Source: Rhabdothermincola sediminis
GTDB lineage: Bacteria > Actinomycetota > Acidimicrobiia > Acidimicrobiales > Acidimicrobilacustridaceae
Assembly: GCF_014805525.1 (NCBI RefSeq)
Contig: NZ_JACFSZ010000005.1
Span: 1 to 64,000, forward strand
Direction: 5' to 3'
DNA: 64,000 bases
Below, one piece after another: positions 23,381-30,397 of the stretch. The position numbers and the translations under genes were made by a program. Position 1 is the first letter of the stretch. Every line of letters begins with the position of its first letter. The notes under the pieces are model-generated. The model worked only from the letters and a program-made list of their open reading frames with translations. It had not been told where the DNA came from and made no database searches.

Positions 23381-25690
23381 ATGCCACCTGACGCGGCCGA
23401 CACCGTCCACCAGGAGGGACCCGGGCTGACCCCGTCGGGGCGGGACGGGTTCCTCGACCTGATCCGGGCGGTGGCGACGCTGCGGGTGATCGTGTGGCAC
23501 GCGTTCGGTGCGGCCGTGATCACCTACGTCATCGCGGCGATGCCAGCCATGTTCTTCGTCACCGGCTCGCTCTTCGCGCGGTCGGCGGACCGGCACGGAG
23601 CCCGAACCACGATCGCGGACCGGCTCCGGCGGATCGCGCCGTCGCTTTGGGTGTTCGCGGCAGTCGCGTGGACGGCGATGTGGGTGGGTGCCAGCCGGAG
23701 TGGCACAGGCCTCGACTGGCGACACGTGGTGCTGTGGATCGTCCCCATCTCGGACCCCGCAGGCTCGCCGTGGGAAGGCGGCTGGCTGGCGACCCCGCTG
23801 TGGTACCTGCGGACCCTCCTGTGGATCTTCCTGCTCGCGCCGCTCGCCATCAGGGCGGTGCGTCGCTGGCCGGTGCGAACCTTCGCCGTGTCCGGGCTCG
23901 CGGTCGTGGCGCTCGACCTCGCCGATCGGGCCGGCTGGCTCCGGCCCGCGTTCGCCGACCGTCTCGTCTGGCAGCTCGGCGACCTCGCGCTCTACGGCAC
24001 CTTCTTCCTCTTCGGCGTCCGCGTCGCGGACGGTTCGTTCGACCGGGTCCGCCCACGCAACTGGGCGCTGGTCGCGTCGGTGGCCACGATTGGCGCCGTC
24101 GCCTGGTGGCTGACCCAGCCCGTCCCCTCAGGCGTGGTCAACAACTCGCACCCGATGCACCTGCTCGTCGGTACGGTCTGGCTCGCCCTGGCCCTCGCGT
24201 CCGTCCCCGCTCTGCGCCGGCTGGCGGACCACCACCTGGCCCGACCGGTCGTGCGGTTCCTCGGGCAGCGGTCCCTCACCGTCTACCTCTGGCACACGTC
24301 GGCGATCGTCGTAGCTCTGTGGATCCTCGACCACCAGGGCCGGTCCCCGCGCCTGGGGTGGGGGTTGAGCTACGTCGTGCTCATCGCCGGCGGTGTGGTG
24401 GTGGCATGCGTGCTGTTCGGGTGGATCGAAGACCTCGGTGCGAAACGACCTCCCAAGCTCTGGCCGCTGCCGACCGCCCCTGCCCGGCGCCGACATGCTC
24501 CGGTGGCTGTGGCGTCGGCGCTGCTGGTCACCGTCCTCACGGTCTGGGTGGTGATGCCCCGGGCTGGAGACCCGACCTCGGAGGAGCGATCGTTCCGTCC
24601 CGGGGTGCCCTCCCAGGCGCCTCCCAAGCCGACGTTCGACCCCGTCGACGCCCGCTACGAGATGGTGGCGGGCGAGAGCGGCACCGCTCGTGCCCCCGTG
24701 GCGCTCGGCCAGGCGCTCGACGAGGATGGCGTGCACCAGCTGGTGGCCGTCTGGGCCCTCGAGCACGGCGTTCCCGGTGTGGCCGTGGGGTTGGCCTTCC
24801 CGGATGGGCCTGCATGGGTCACGGCCCTCGGGGTCGACGAAGAGGGCCGTGCTCGTGACGCGGCTGATCGCATCGACGTGATGTCGATCACCAAGCTGTT
24901 CACCGCGAACCTCGTGTTCCGCGCGGCGGAAGCAGGCCTGCTGGAGCTCGACGAGCCGCTGCCCGGGCTCGGCGCCTACCCGGCGCTGCCACGCCCGATC
25001 ACGGTCCGGGAGCTGCTGACCCATCGATCCGGGTTGCTGAACTACTGGGAATCGGAGCAGTACGTCGCCGATCCCGAGTCGCTGACCTCCCCGCTCGACG
25101 CGCTCGCCATCGCCGCGGCGTCGCCCCTGCAGTTCGAACCGGGCTCCGAGAGCCGCTACTCGAGCACGAACTACATCGTCCTCGGAGTGCTCCTGGAGCA
25201 GGTCACCGGCCAGCCGTTCGACGTGCTGGTGGACGAGCAGCTGCTCCGGCCCTTGGGCCTCGAGTCGGCCGCGATCCTGCCGCCCCAGGCCGGGTTGCCC
25301 CGCACCGGTGCTGCTGGGATCGTCACGGATCTCGCCGACCTCGGCCGGGGGGTGCTCGCGCTGCTCCGGGACCACGTCGGCATCAGTGATGCGTCCTACC
25401 GGGCGATGACCGACATCGACCGCGACTCCGCCATGGGCGCAGGGGTGAACGGGTTCTGCCCGTGCCGTACGGATCCAGACGGTGGGGCCCACTGGTTCGG
25501 CATGGGGTACGCCGGTGGGCACACGCTGGCTCTCTACCTGCCGACCTCCGACGTGGTGGTCACCGTCGACGTGACCGGCAGCTTCTGGGAGGACGACCGC
25601 TTCGCGCAGGTGATGGAACTGGTGGAGCGGATCGACGCCCACCTCTGGCAGCATTCGCAAGAGTTCGACGGCGAGCACGCCCCGCTCTGA
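23381..25690 (+). CDS. Fusion: membrane acyltransferase-3 domain plus class C beta-lactamase-like domain
   Basis: 769 residues, ATG 23381. Residues about 15-390 are an acyltransferase-3/OatA-like membrane domain (about 10 hydrophobic segments; FLDLIRAVATLRVIVWHAFG with the conserved R and H, and FLGQRSLTVYLWHTSAIVV). Residues about 440-769 are a serine beta-lactamase/DD-peptidase-like domain: SITK (Ser about 502), YSSTN (Y-x-N motif region), and GYAGGHT near the C-terminus in place of KTG. Topology should place the lactamase domain outside. A plausible role is acylation/deacylation of a wall polymer or lipid; not demonstrated. Starts 70 bases after a TATCGT box and is followed 1 base later by alkB. 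Confidence 0.82.
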   Translation: MPPDAADTVHQEGPGLTPSGRDGFLDLIRAVATLRVIVWHAFGAAVITYVIAAMPAMFFVTGSLFARSADRHGARTTIADRLRRIAPSLWVFAAVAWTAMWVGASRSGTGLDWRHVVLWIVPISDPAGSPWEGGWLATPLWYLRTLLWIFLLAPLAIRAVRRWPVRTFAVSGLAVVALDLADRAGWLRPAFADRLVWQLGDLALYGTFFLFGVRVADGSFDRVRPRNWALVASVATIGAVAWWLTQPVPSGVVNNSHPMHLLVGTVWLALALASVPALRRLADHHLARPVVRFLGQRSLTVYLWHTSAIVVALWILDHQGRSPRLGWGLSYVVLIAGGVVVACVLFGWIEDLGAKRPPKLWPLPTAPARRRHAPVAVASALLVTVLTVWVVMPRAGDPTSEERSFRPGVPSQAPPKPTFDPVDARYEMVAGESGTARAPVALGQALDEDGVHQLVAVWALEHGVPGVAVGLAFPDGPAWVTALGVDEEGRARDAADRIDVMSITKLFTANLVFRAAEAGLLELDEPLPGLGAYPALPRPITVRELLTHRSGLLNYWESEQYVADPESLTSPLDALAIAAASPLQFEPGSESRYSSTNYIVLGVLLEQVTGQPFDVLVDEQLLRPLGLESAAILPPQAGLPRTGAAGIVTDLADLGRGVLALLRDHVGISDASYRAMTDIDRDSAMGAGVNGFCPCRTDPDGGAHWFGMGYAGGHTLALYLPTSDVVVTVDVTGSFWEDDRFAQVMELVERIDAHLWQHSQEFDGEHAPL

Positions 25691-25691
25691 G

Positions 25692-26399
25692 ATGGCGGAT
25701 CCCATCCTCGTGACAGCCGTTCCCGCCGAGTGCCCGCCTCGCCTCGCTCCGCAGGTCGAGGTGCAGCGCATCGAGCTCGACGAGCAGTGTTGGGTGGACC
25801 TGGCTCGAGGCTGGCTGCAGGGGGCCAGCGCGCTCTTCGAGATGCTCACCGCGCAGGTCCCGTGGTCACAGGGCCGGGTCTTCCGCTACGAGCGCTACCT
25901 GGACGAGCCCCGGCTCGGCGCCTGGTACCCGGCCGGAGCACCGCCTCATGCGGTGCTGGACGAGGCGCGGGACTGGCTCCAGCACCGCTACCGGGTCCGG
26001 TTCGACGGCTGCGCACTCGCCTGGTACCGGGACGGCGGTGACGGGGTCGCGTTCCATCGCGATCGCGAGATGCGCTGGCTCGACGAGACGATCATCGCGG
26101 TCCTGACCCTGGGGGCGCGGCGGCCGTTCCTGTTGCGGCCTCGCACCGAGCGATGGGGGCAGCACGCACCGGGTGGTGGGGCGACCCACGACCTCGCTCC
26201 GGGTGCCGGGGACCTGATCGTGATGGGCGGGCGTTGCCAGGTGGCTTGGGAGCACTCGGTGCCCCGGGTGCCTGGTCTGGTGGCTGGTCGGGTGTCGGTG
26301 CAGTGGCGCTGGACCTCCCGGCGCGGTGCGCGCGACCGGGGGCCCTCCTACCGCGTGCCGCGGGTCTTCTCGCGGGAGGGCCGGCGCCCGGCGACCTGA
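25692..26399 (+). CDS. alkB: AlkB-like Fe(II)/2-oxoglutarate dioxygenase
   Basis: 235 residues, ATG 25692, one base after the stop of the fusion gene. Iron ligands: HRDRE (His about 122, Asp about 124) and the distal His in WEHSVPRV; the 2-oxoglutarate-binding Arg pair lies in GRVSVQWRW. The order and the final R-x-S-x-x-x-R match AlkB-type enzymes that demethylate alkylated bases in DNA or RNA. The N-terminal 60 residues carry VPWSQGRVFRYERYLDEPRL, the nucleotide-recognition lid of the ALKBH family. Its last 52 bases overlap the ATP-grasp gene tail-to-tail. Confidence 0.8.
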   Translation: MADPILVTAVPAECPPRLAPQVEVQRIELDEQCWVDLARGWLQGASALFEMLTAQVPWSQGRVFRYERYLDEPRLGAWYPAGAPPHAVLDEARDWLQHRYRVRFDGCALAWYRDGGDGVAFHRDREMRWLDETIIAVLTLGARRPFLLRPRTERWGQHAPGGGATHDLAPGAGDLIVMGGRCQVAWEHSVPRVPGLVAGRVSVQWRWTSRRGARDRGPSYRVPRVFSREGRRPAT

Positions 26400-27559
26400 C
26401 GTAGCCGGGCTCCGGTCGTGGCGGCGAGTGCGTGGAGCAGGGGGAGCGGGTCGTCCCGATCCCAGAAGGCCCACGCGTCACACGTACGGGCCCATCGGGC
26501 CCAGGTGCGCAGGGGTTGGCCGGACCGGCGTGCCGCGACCGCGTCGAGTGGATGCACCCATCGCAGCCCCGGCCGGGAGGTCGTGGGCGGACCGGGGGCA
26601 CCGGCGAGATCGGCGTGCATGACGGCCGGGAAGTTGACCCCGGCACGGGCCGCAGGATGGTGCCAGAGGCTGCAGCGGGCGTTCACCTCGAGCAGGACGA
26701 GCCGGCCGTCAGGTGCTCGCTTGAAGTCGAGCTTCGCCATCCCCCGCAGGTCGAGTCGTTCCACGATGGCCCGACCACAGCACGAGACGTCCTGGCGGGC
26801 GGTCACCACCAGCGAGGTGGTGTGCCCGTTGACGAGCGGCAACGTCCGGATCTTGCGTCCTGTCATCTCCGCCAGGGTCGCGCCCTGCCGATCCCGGTAG
26901 ACGTGGTAGCTCTCCACCCGGCTCTCGGGCCCTGGGATGTGCTCCTGGATCACGAGCGCCGTGCAGGCCCCCGTGATCCGTGACCACAGTGACCGCAGTG
27001 CTGCGTCGTCCTCGATCACACACGCTTTGGCATCGATCACCTCGTGCCAGCTCGGACTGCGCCAGTGAGGCTTCACGACCACCGGGAAGCGGAGGCACGA
27101 CACATCCGGAGGTGGACCGGCGGATGGCTCGATGACCACGGTCCTCGGTACGGGAAGGTCGAATCGCTCGGCGACGGTGGTGAACCTGGCCTTGTCGACG
27201 AGTGCCTCGACCAGCTCGACCGGAGGGAGGTTGAGCTCGAAGCCGCCGGCCAGCGGGTCGCGGTGGCGGGAGCAGAAGAGCAACGCCTCGTCGCTGGTGG
27301 AGAGCAACGGTGGGGGCGTGGGCTGCCGCGCCGCGAAGGCCAGGAGGGCCTCGACGAGAGGAGTCTCCTCCATCACCGATCGCCGCGCTGGCCAGTCCCA
27401 GGTCGTGATGCTCGCGGCGTGCCGGGAGCGGCTCGTGGGATCACACGGGGGGGCGACGATGGCGGCGTCGATCCCCGCCAGGGAGAGCGACCGCACGACC
27501 TCGATGAGGTTGACGCCGGCCCCCAGCACCACGGCAGGCGAGGCCGGCTGCCGCCTCAC
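26348..27559 (-). CDS. ATP-grasp domain protein (carboxylate-amine ligase type)
   Basis: 403 residues from GTG 27557-27559, whose GTGA overlaps the stop of the upstream metallophosphoesterase remnant. An N-terminal Rossmann-like part (SPAVVLGAGVNLIEVVRSLS) is followed by ATP-grasp features: DKARFTTVAERFDLPVPRTV, FPVVVKPHWRS, TALVIQEHIPG, and the metal-binding end LDFKRAPDGRLVLLEVNARC (E and N). Such enzymes join a carboxylate to an amine or thiol via an acylphosphate. Substrate unknown. It is divergent from a FemAB-like acyltransferase, so peptide-bond formation on a cell-wall or surface component is possible. The 3' end overlaps alkB by 52 bases. Confidence 0.8.
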   Translation of the reverse strand: MRRQPASPAVVLGAGVNLIEVVRSLSLAGIDAAIVAPPCDPTSRSRHAASITTWDWPARRSVMEETPLVEALLAFAARQPTPPPLLSTSDEALLFCSRHRDPLAGGFELNLPPVELVEALVDKARFTTVAERFDLPVPRTVVIEPSAGPPPDVSCLRFPVVVKPHWRSPSWHEVIDAKACVIEDDAALRSLWSRITGACTALVIQEHIPGPESRVESYHVYRDRQGATLAEMTGRKIRTLPLVNGHTTSLVVTARQDVSCCGRAIVERLDLRGMAKLDFKRAPDGRLVLLEVNARCSLWHHPAARAGVNFPAVMHADLAGAPGPPTTSRPGLRWVHPLDAVAARRSGQPLRTWARWARTCDAWAFWDRDDPLPLLHALAATTGARLRQVAGRRPSREKTRGTR

Positions 27560-27943
27560 GCTGGGCCACCCCGCCACCAACGGCGGGCCTGCTGCGACCA
27601 GACCCGCGAGAGCCGGGGCTCGAGGTGGATGCTGGCGGGGGGCAGGCCGTGATGAGTGAGTGCTTCGAGGCATCCCTCGACGTCGTAACGGACGGCGAAG
27701 AGCTCGACCGAGCGGTCGCCGGTGTCGATCAAGGCGAACCGGGCCAGCGGTCGCGGCTCGCGCTGGCGGGACTGGCCGACGCTCCCGGGGTTCACCAGTA
27801 CCCGGTCGCCGGGTGGGATCCCCGTACCCGACGATGTCGCCGGGGCACAGCCAGCCGTCGACGCCGCGACCCTCCAGGGTGGCCACGGCGGCGCGGAGCG
27901 CATGGAGGTTGCCGTGAATGTCCGAGACGACCCCGTAGCGCAT
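27556..27943 (-). pseudogene. Metallophosphoesterase with internal deletion and frameshift
   Basis: The start is intact: ATG 27941-27943 gives MRYGVVSDIHGNLHALRAAV and LCPGDIVGYG, the first two metal-binding motifs (DxH, GDxxG) of YfcE/MJ0936-type phosphodiesterases. At about 27825 the frame changes and the sequence resumes with GDRVLVNPGSVGQSRQREPR and YDVEGCLEALTHHGLP, which is the C-terminal part. The roughly 115 residues between them, including GNHD and the later His motifs, are missing, and the remaining length is not a multiple of three. The C-terminal frame ends at 27556-27558, overlapping the ATP-grasp start. Not expected to be active. Confidence 0.75.
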
Positions 27944-28179
27944 CGGTCAACGTTCTCTGCGGGGCGCGATCGCCGTCACGGGCCGGGCCGCGAGCGGGAT
28001 CCCGCCTTCGGTGAGCAGGTCAGCACCATCGAGTCCGCTCACTACCCGTGGTGGGCCAGCGCAGAACGCTCGCTTGCCGCCGGCGTGCCGGTGCCCCCTC
28101 GGGTCTCGCCGCGGAGCTCATGTGACGGTTTCCGCGCGAACTGTATGCCGTGGGGGGGAGCTGGGTACCGCAAGCGCAG

Positions 28180-29223
28180 ATGCTGATCGAGGGAGTGGAC
28201 CCGTTCACGGATTCGCGGTGGCGTGATCTGATGGGGCGCGCGGGCGCCATGCTGTTCCACACACCGGAATGGGGGCGGGTCCTGGTGGACACCTACGGGT
28301 TGGAGATCAGGGCGACACTGGCGACCGACGAGTCGGGTGAGGTCATCGGCAGCGTGCCTTGGGTCCAGGTGGACGGCCTGCGGTCGTCGCGCCTGGTCTC
28401 GCTGCCGTTCTCGGACGTCTGCCCGCCCCTGCTCGTCGACCCGCGCGCCTGGCCTCCGCTGCGTGACGCGCTCATGGCTCGAGGCCTGCCCATCACGATC
28501 CGCACCCTGGGGACACCGATGGTCGTCACGGACCCGGCATTCGTCGTGTCGAGCCGTGCCCGGTGGCACGGGCTCACCTTGACGGACGGGCCGCACAAGC
28601 ACTTCGACGCGTTCGCGCCGTCGGTGCGGCGTGCGATCCGCAAGGCCGTCGGCTTGGGGGTGACGGTGAAACAGGTCGCCGACGAGGTGTTCATTCCGGC
28701 GTTCATGGGGATGCACCGGGGCGTTCGCCGGCACAAGTACGGCCTGCTCGCCCAACCCGACCGATTCATCGAGTCGATGAGAGATCAGTTCCGGGCCATC
28801 GAGGGCTGGTACCCGCTCCTCGCGCTCTACGACGGTGAGCCGATCGCGGCCACCATCTACCTTCGCCACGGTGATGCGCTGTACTACAAGTTCAATGCGT
28901 CGCGCCCGGATGCGTTGCCGCTACGACCGAACAACCTGCTGATCTGGGAGGGCGTGCGCCTGGGCTGCGAGCTCGGTTGTCGGCTCCTCGACTTCGGGGC
29001 CAGCGATGACGACCAACCCGGCCTGGTGCGGTTCAAGCGTTCCTTCGGCACGGACGAGCGAGAGATCGTCCGGCTGCAGTACGTGCCCGCCGATCGCGAC
29101 CGCTCGATCGACATGGCCGAGGAGGAGCTGTTGGCGGAGCTCACCGGACTGTTCACCGCTCCAGGGGTGCCCGATGAGATCGCGGCCCGGGCCGGGGCGC
29201 TCCTGTACCGGTACTTCGCCTGA
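28180..29223 (+). CDS. FemAB/GNAT-type acyltransferase
   Basis: 347 residues from ATG 28180; a GTG at 28150 is also in frame. The C-terminal half is a GNAT fold as found in FemAB-like proteins: DAFAPSVRRAIRKAVGLGVT, FMGMHRGVRRHKYGLLAQPD, YDGEPIAATIYLRHGDALYY, NNLLIWEGVRLGCELGCRLL, DFGASDDDQPGLVRFKRSFG. The last block (DFGxS...GxxxFKxxFG) is typical of FemAB-like enzymes in surface polysaccharide or exosortase regions. The family moves an amino-acyl or acyl group to a peptide or glycan. Soluble. Divergent from the ATP-grasp gene cluster; both may act on the same product. Confidence 0.78.
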   Translation: MLIEGVDPFTDSRWRDLMGRAGAMLFHTPEWGRVLVDTYGLEIRATLATDESGEVIGSVPWVQVDGLRSSRLVSLPFSDVCPPLLVDPRAWPPLRDALMARGLPITIRTLGTPMVVTDPAFVVSSRARWHGLTLTDGPHKHFDAFAPSVRRAIRKAVGLGVTVKQVADEVFIPAFMGMHRGVRRHKYGLLAQPDRFIESMRDQFRAIEGWYPLLALYDGEPIAATIYLRHGDALYYKFNASRPDALPLRPNNLLIWEGVRLGCELGCRLLDFGASDDDQPGLVRFKRSFGTDEREIVRLQYVPADRDRSIDMAEEELLAELTGLFTAPGVPDEIAARAGALLYRYFA

Positions 29224-29269
29224 CGATCGTCATGGCGGCCGAGGGCGATCCTTCTCCGTTCGGGGGCGC

Positions 29270-29605
29270 TCAGCGCAGGTGAGCCCACGTGACGGCATTG
29301 ACGAAGACGACCATCAGGTAGACCCCGACGATCGTCCAGATCGCGGCCACGTGGATGACGTCGATGCGAGCTCGTGTCCGGCGACGCAACGCGGCCAGCA
29401 GCACCAGCGTCGGAACCGAGAACTTGATGCCGTAGGCGAGAGCACCGTGCTCGATGAACGATCGGGAGATCGGGTTGAGCTCCGAGGCGCCGGCCGCGAT
29501 CGCTGCCCGTGTCAGCACCACGTCAGCCACGTTCAGCACGACGAGCACCGCCGCCGCGGCGACGTAGGTCCGTTGCACCCGCTCGATGGCCGAGCCCGCT
29601 TCCAC
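29270..29605 (-). CDS. Small membrane protein, DUF5658-like
   Basis: 111 residues if begun at GTG 29603-29605 (VEAGSAIERVQRTYV). Three to four hydrophobic helices are visible: VAAAAVLVVLNVADVVLTRA, GIKFSVPTLVLLAAL and IDVIHVAAIWTIVGVYLMVV. The segment NVADVVLTRAAIAAGASELN resembles the conserved D-x-x-x-T-x...ELNP core of DUF5658 proteins. Function unknown. The longer open frame to 29851 runs antisense to the kinase gene with Arg/Pro-rich sequence and was not used. Lies downstream of the RsbW-like gene on the same strand. Confidence 0.6.
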   Translation of the reverse strand: MEAGSAIERVQRTYVAAAAVLVVLNVADVVLTRAAIAAGASELNPISRSFIEHGALAYGIKFSVPTLVLLAALRRRTRARIDVIHVAAIWTIVGVYLMVVFVNAVTWAHLR

Positions 29606-29739
29606 GTCGTCGGTCCTACCCAGGGATCTGTGGCCTGACGCGCCCTGCCGGGCAGGGCGCTGGGGTTTCGGGCGGTGGTGCCGAGGACGGCTACGGAGAG
29701 CGAGTGAGGTGGCGAGATGTGCGACGGAAGCGTGCGGGG

Positions 29740-30174
29740 TCAGGCGCGATCTCCGTTGTGGATCGGATCGCCGGCACGTGGTCCGGGGCGTCCGTCGAAG
29801 CCGACCTCGAACCACACGGTCTTGCCGTCGTGGTCCACCTCGACGCCCCACCGGTCGGCGAGATGGTCGATGATCTGCAGACCCCGCCCGGTCACCGCCT
29901 GCGGGCCGTAGTCCTTCAGGACGGGCAACGTTCGCGCTCCGTCATGACATTCGACCCGGAGAACGTGGTTGGCCTCATCGTGATCGACCCGGATCGTGAA
30001 CGGCGTACAGGCGTGGAGGATCACGTTCGAGGCCAGCTCAGACACCATCAACTCGACCTCGTTCTCGCTGCCATGGTCGAGACCCACGACCGAGAGCACG
30101 AAACGGCGCGCAGCCCGCGCGCTACCGAGGTCGGGCGGAAAATCGGCTTCGAACCGCCTCGGTGTCGTGGTCAT
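29740..30174 (-). CDS. RsbW-like anti-sigma factor kinase (HATPase_c)
   Basis: 144 residues, ATG 30172-30174. GHKL ATPase features: N-box ELMVSELASNVILHA (Glu and Asn for Mg-ATP), G1 box DYGPQAVTGRGLQIIDHLAD and the final strand. RsbW/SpoIIAB-like single-domain kinases bind a sigma factor and phosphorylate an anti-anti-sigma protein; stand-alone actinobacterial copies are also common. No sigma factor or STAS-domain gene is in the window. It lies 223 bases downstream of a frameshifted SpoIIE-type phosphatase on the same strand, which would have been the opposing enzyme in a partner-switching module. Confidence 0.8.
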   Translation of the reverse strand: MTTTPRRFEADFPPDLGSARAARRFVLSVVGLDHGSENEVELMVSELASNVILHACTPFTIRVDHDEANHVLRVECHDGARTLPVLKDYGPQAVTGRGLQIIDHLADRWGVEVDHDGKTVWFEVGFDGRPGPRAGDPIHNGDRA

Positions 30175-30397
30175 GTCGATCGCACCCGCTTCGTGTCCTT
30201 CTGGGCTCTGGTCCCACGGGTGCCTGCCGAGGGCCAGCTCCGGACGCGCACTCTAGGTTCGTCTCGGTGGTGCCGTCGCCTCGGAACCCGGATGTGACCA
30301 GGGACCCGCCCCGGGCCTGGTTGGCCCGTCGTGCCGGGGCCGGTCCCGACCGGGCTACGGTCCCGGCGGGGCTCCCCGCCGATCGACGGTGGGGAGC

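Noticed and set aside
24128-25849. 573-residue open frame antisense to the acyltransferase/beta-lactamase fusion
   Set aside because: Runs through both domains of a protein with intact motifs; composition is typical of a high-GC shadow.
29606-29851. N-terminal extension of the DUF5658-like gene
   Set aside because: Arg/Pro-rich, lies antisense over the RsbW-like gene, and precedes a plausible GTG start for a small membrane protein.
30365-30380. Short GC hairpin after the SpoIIE-type remnant
   Set aside because: GGCGGGG and CCCCGCC arms leave too small a loop and have no U-run; chance is likely in such GC-rich DNA.
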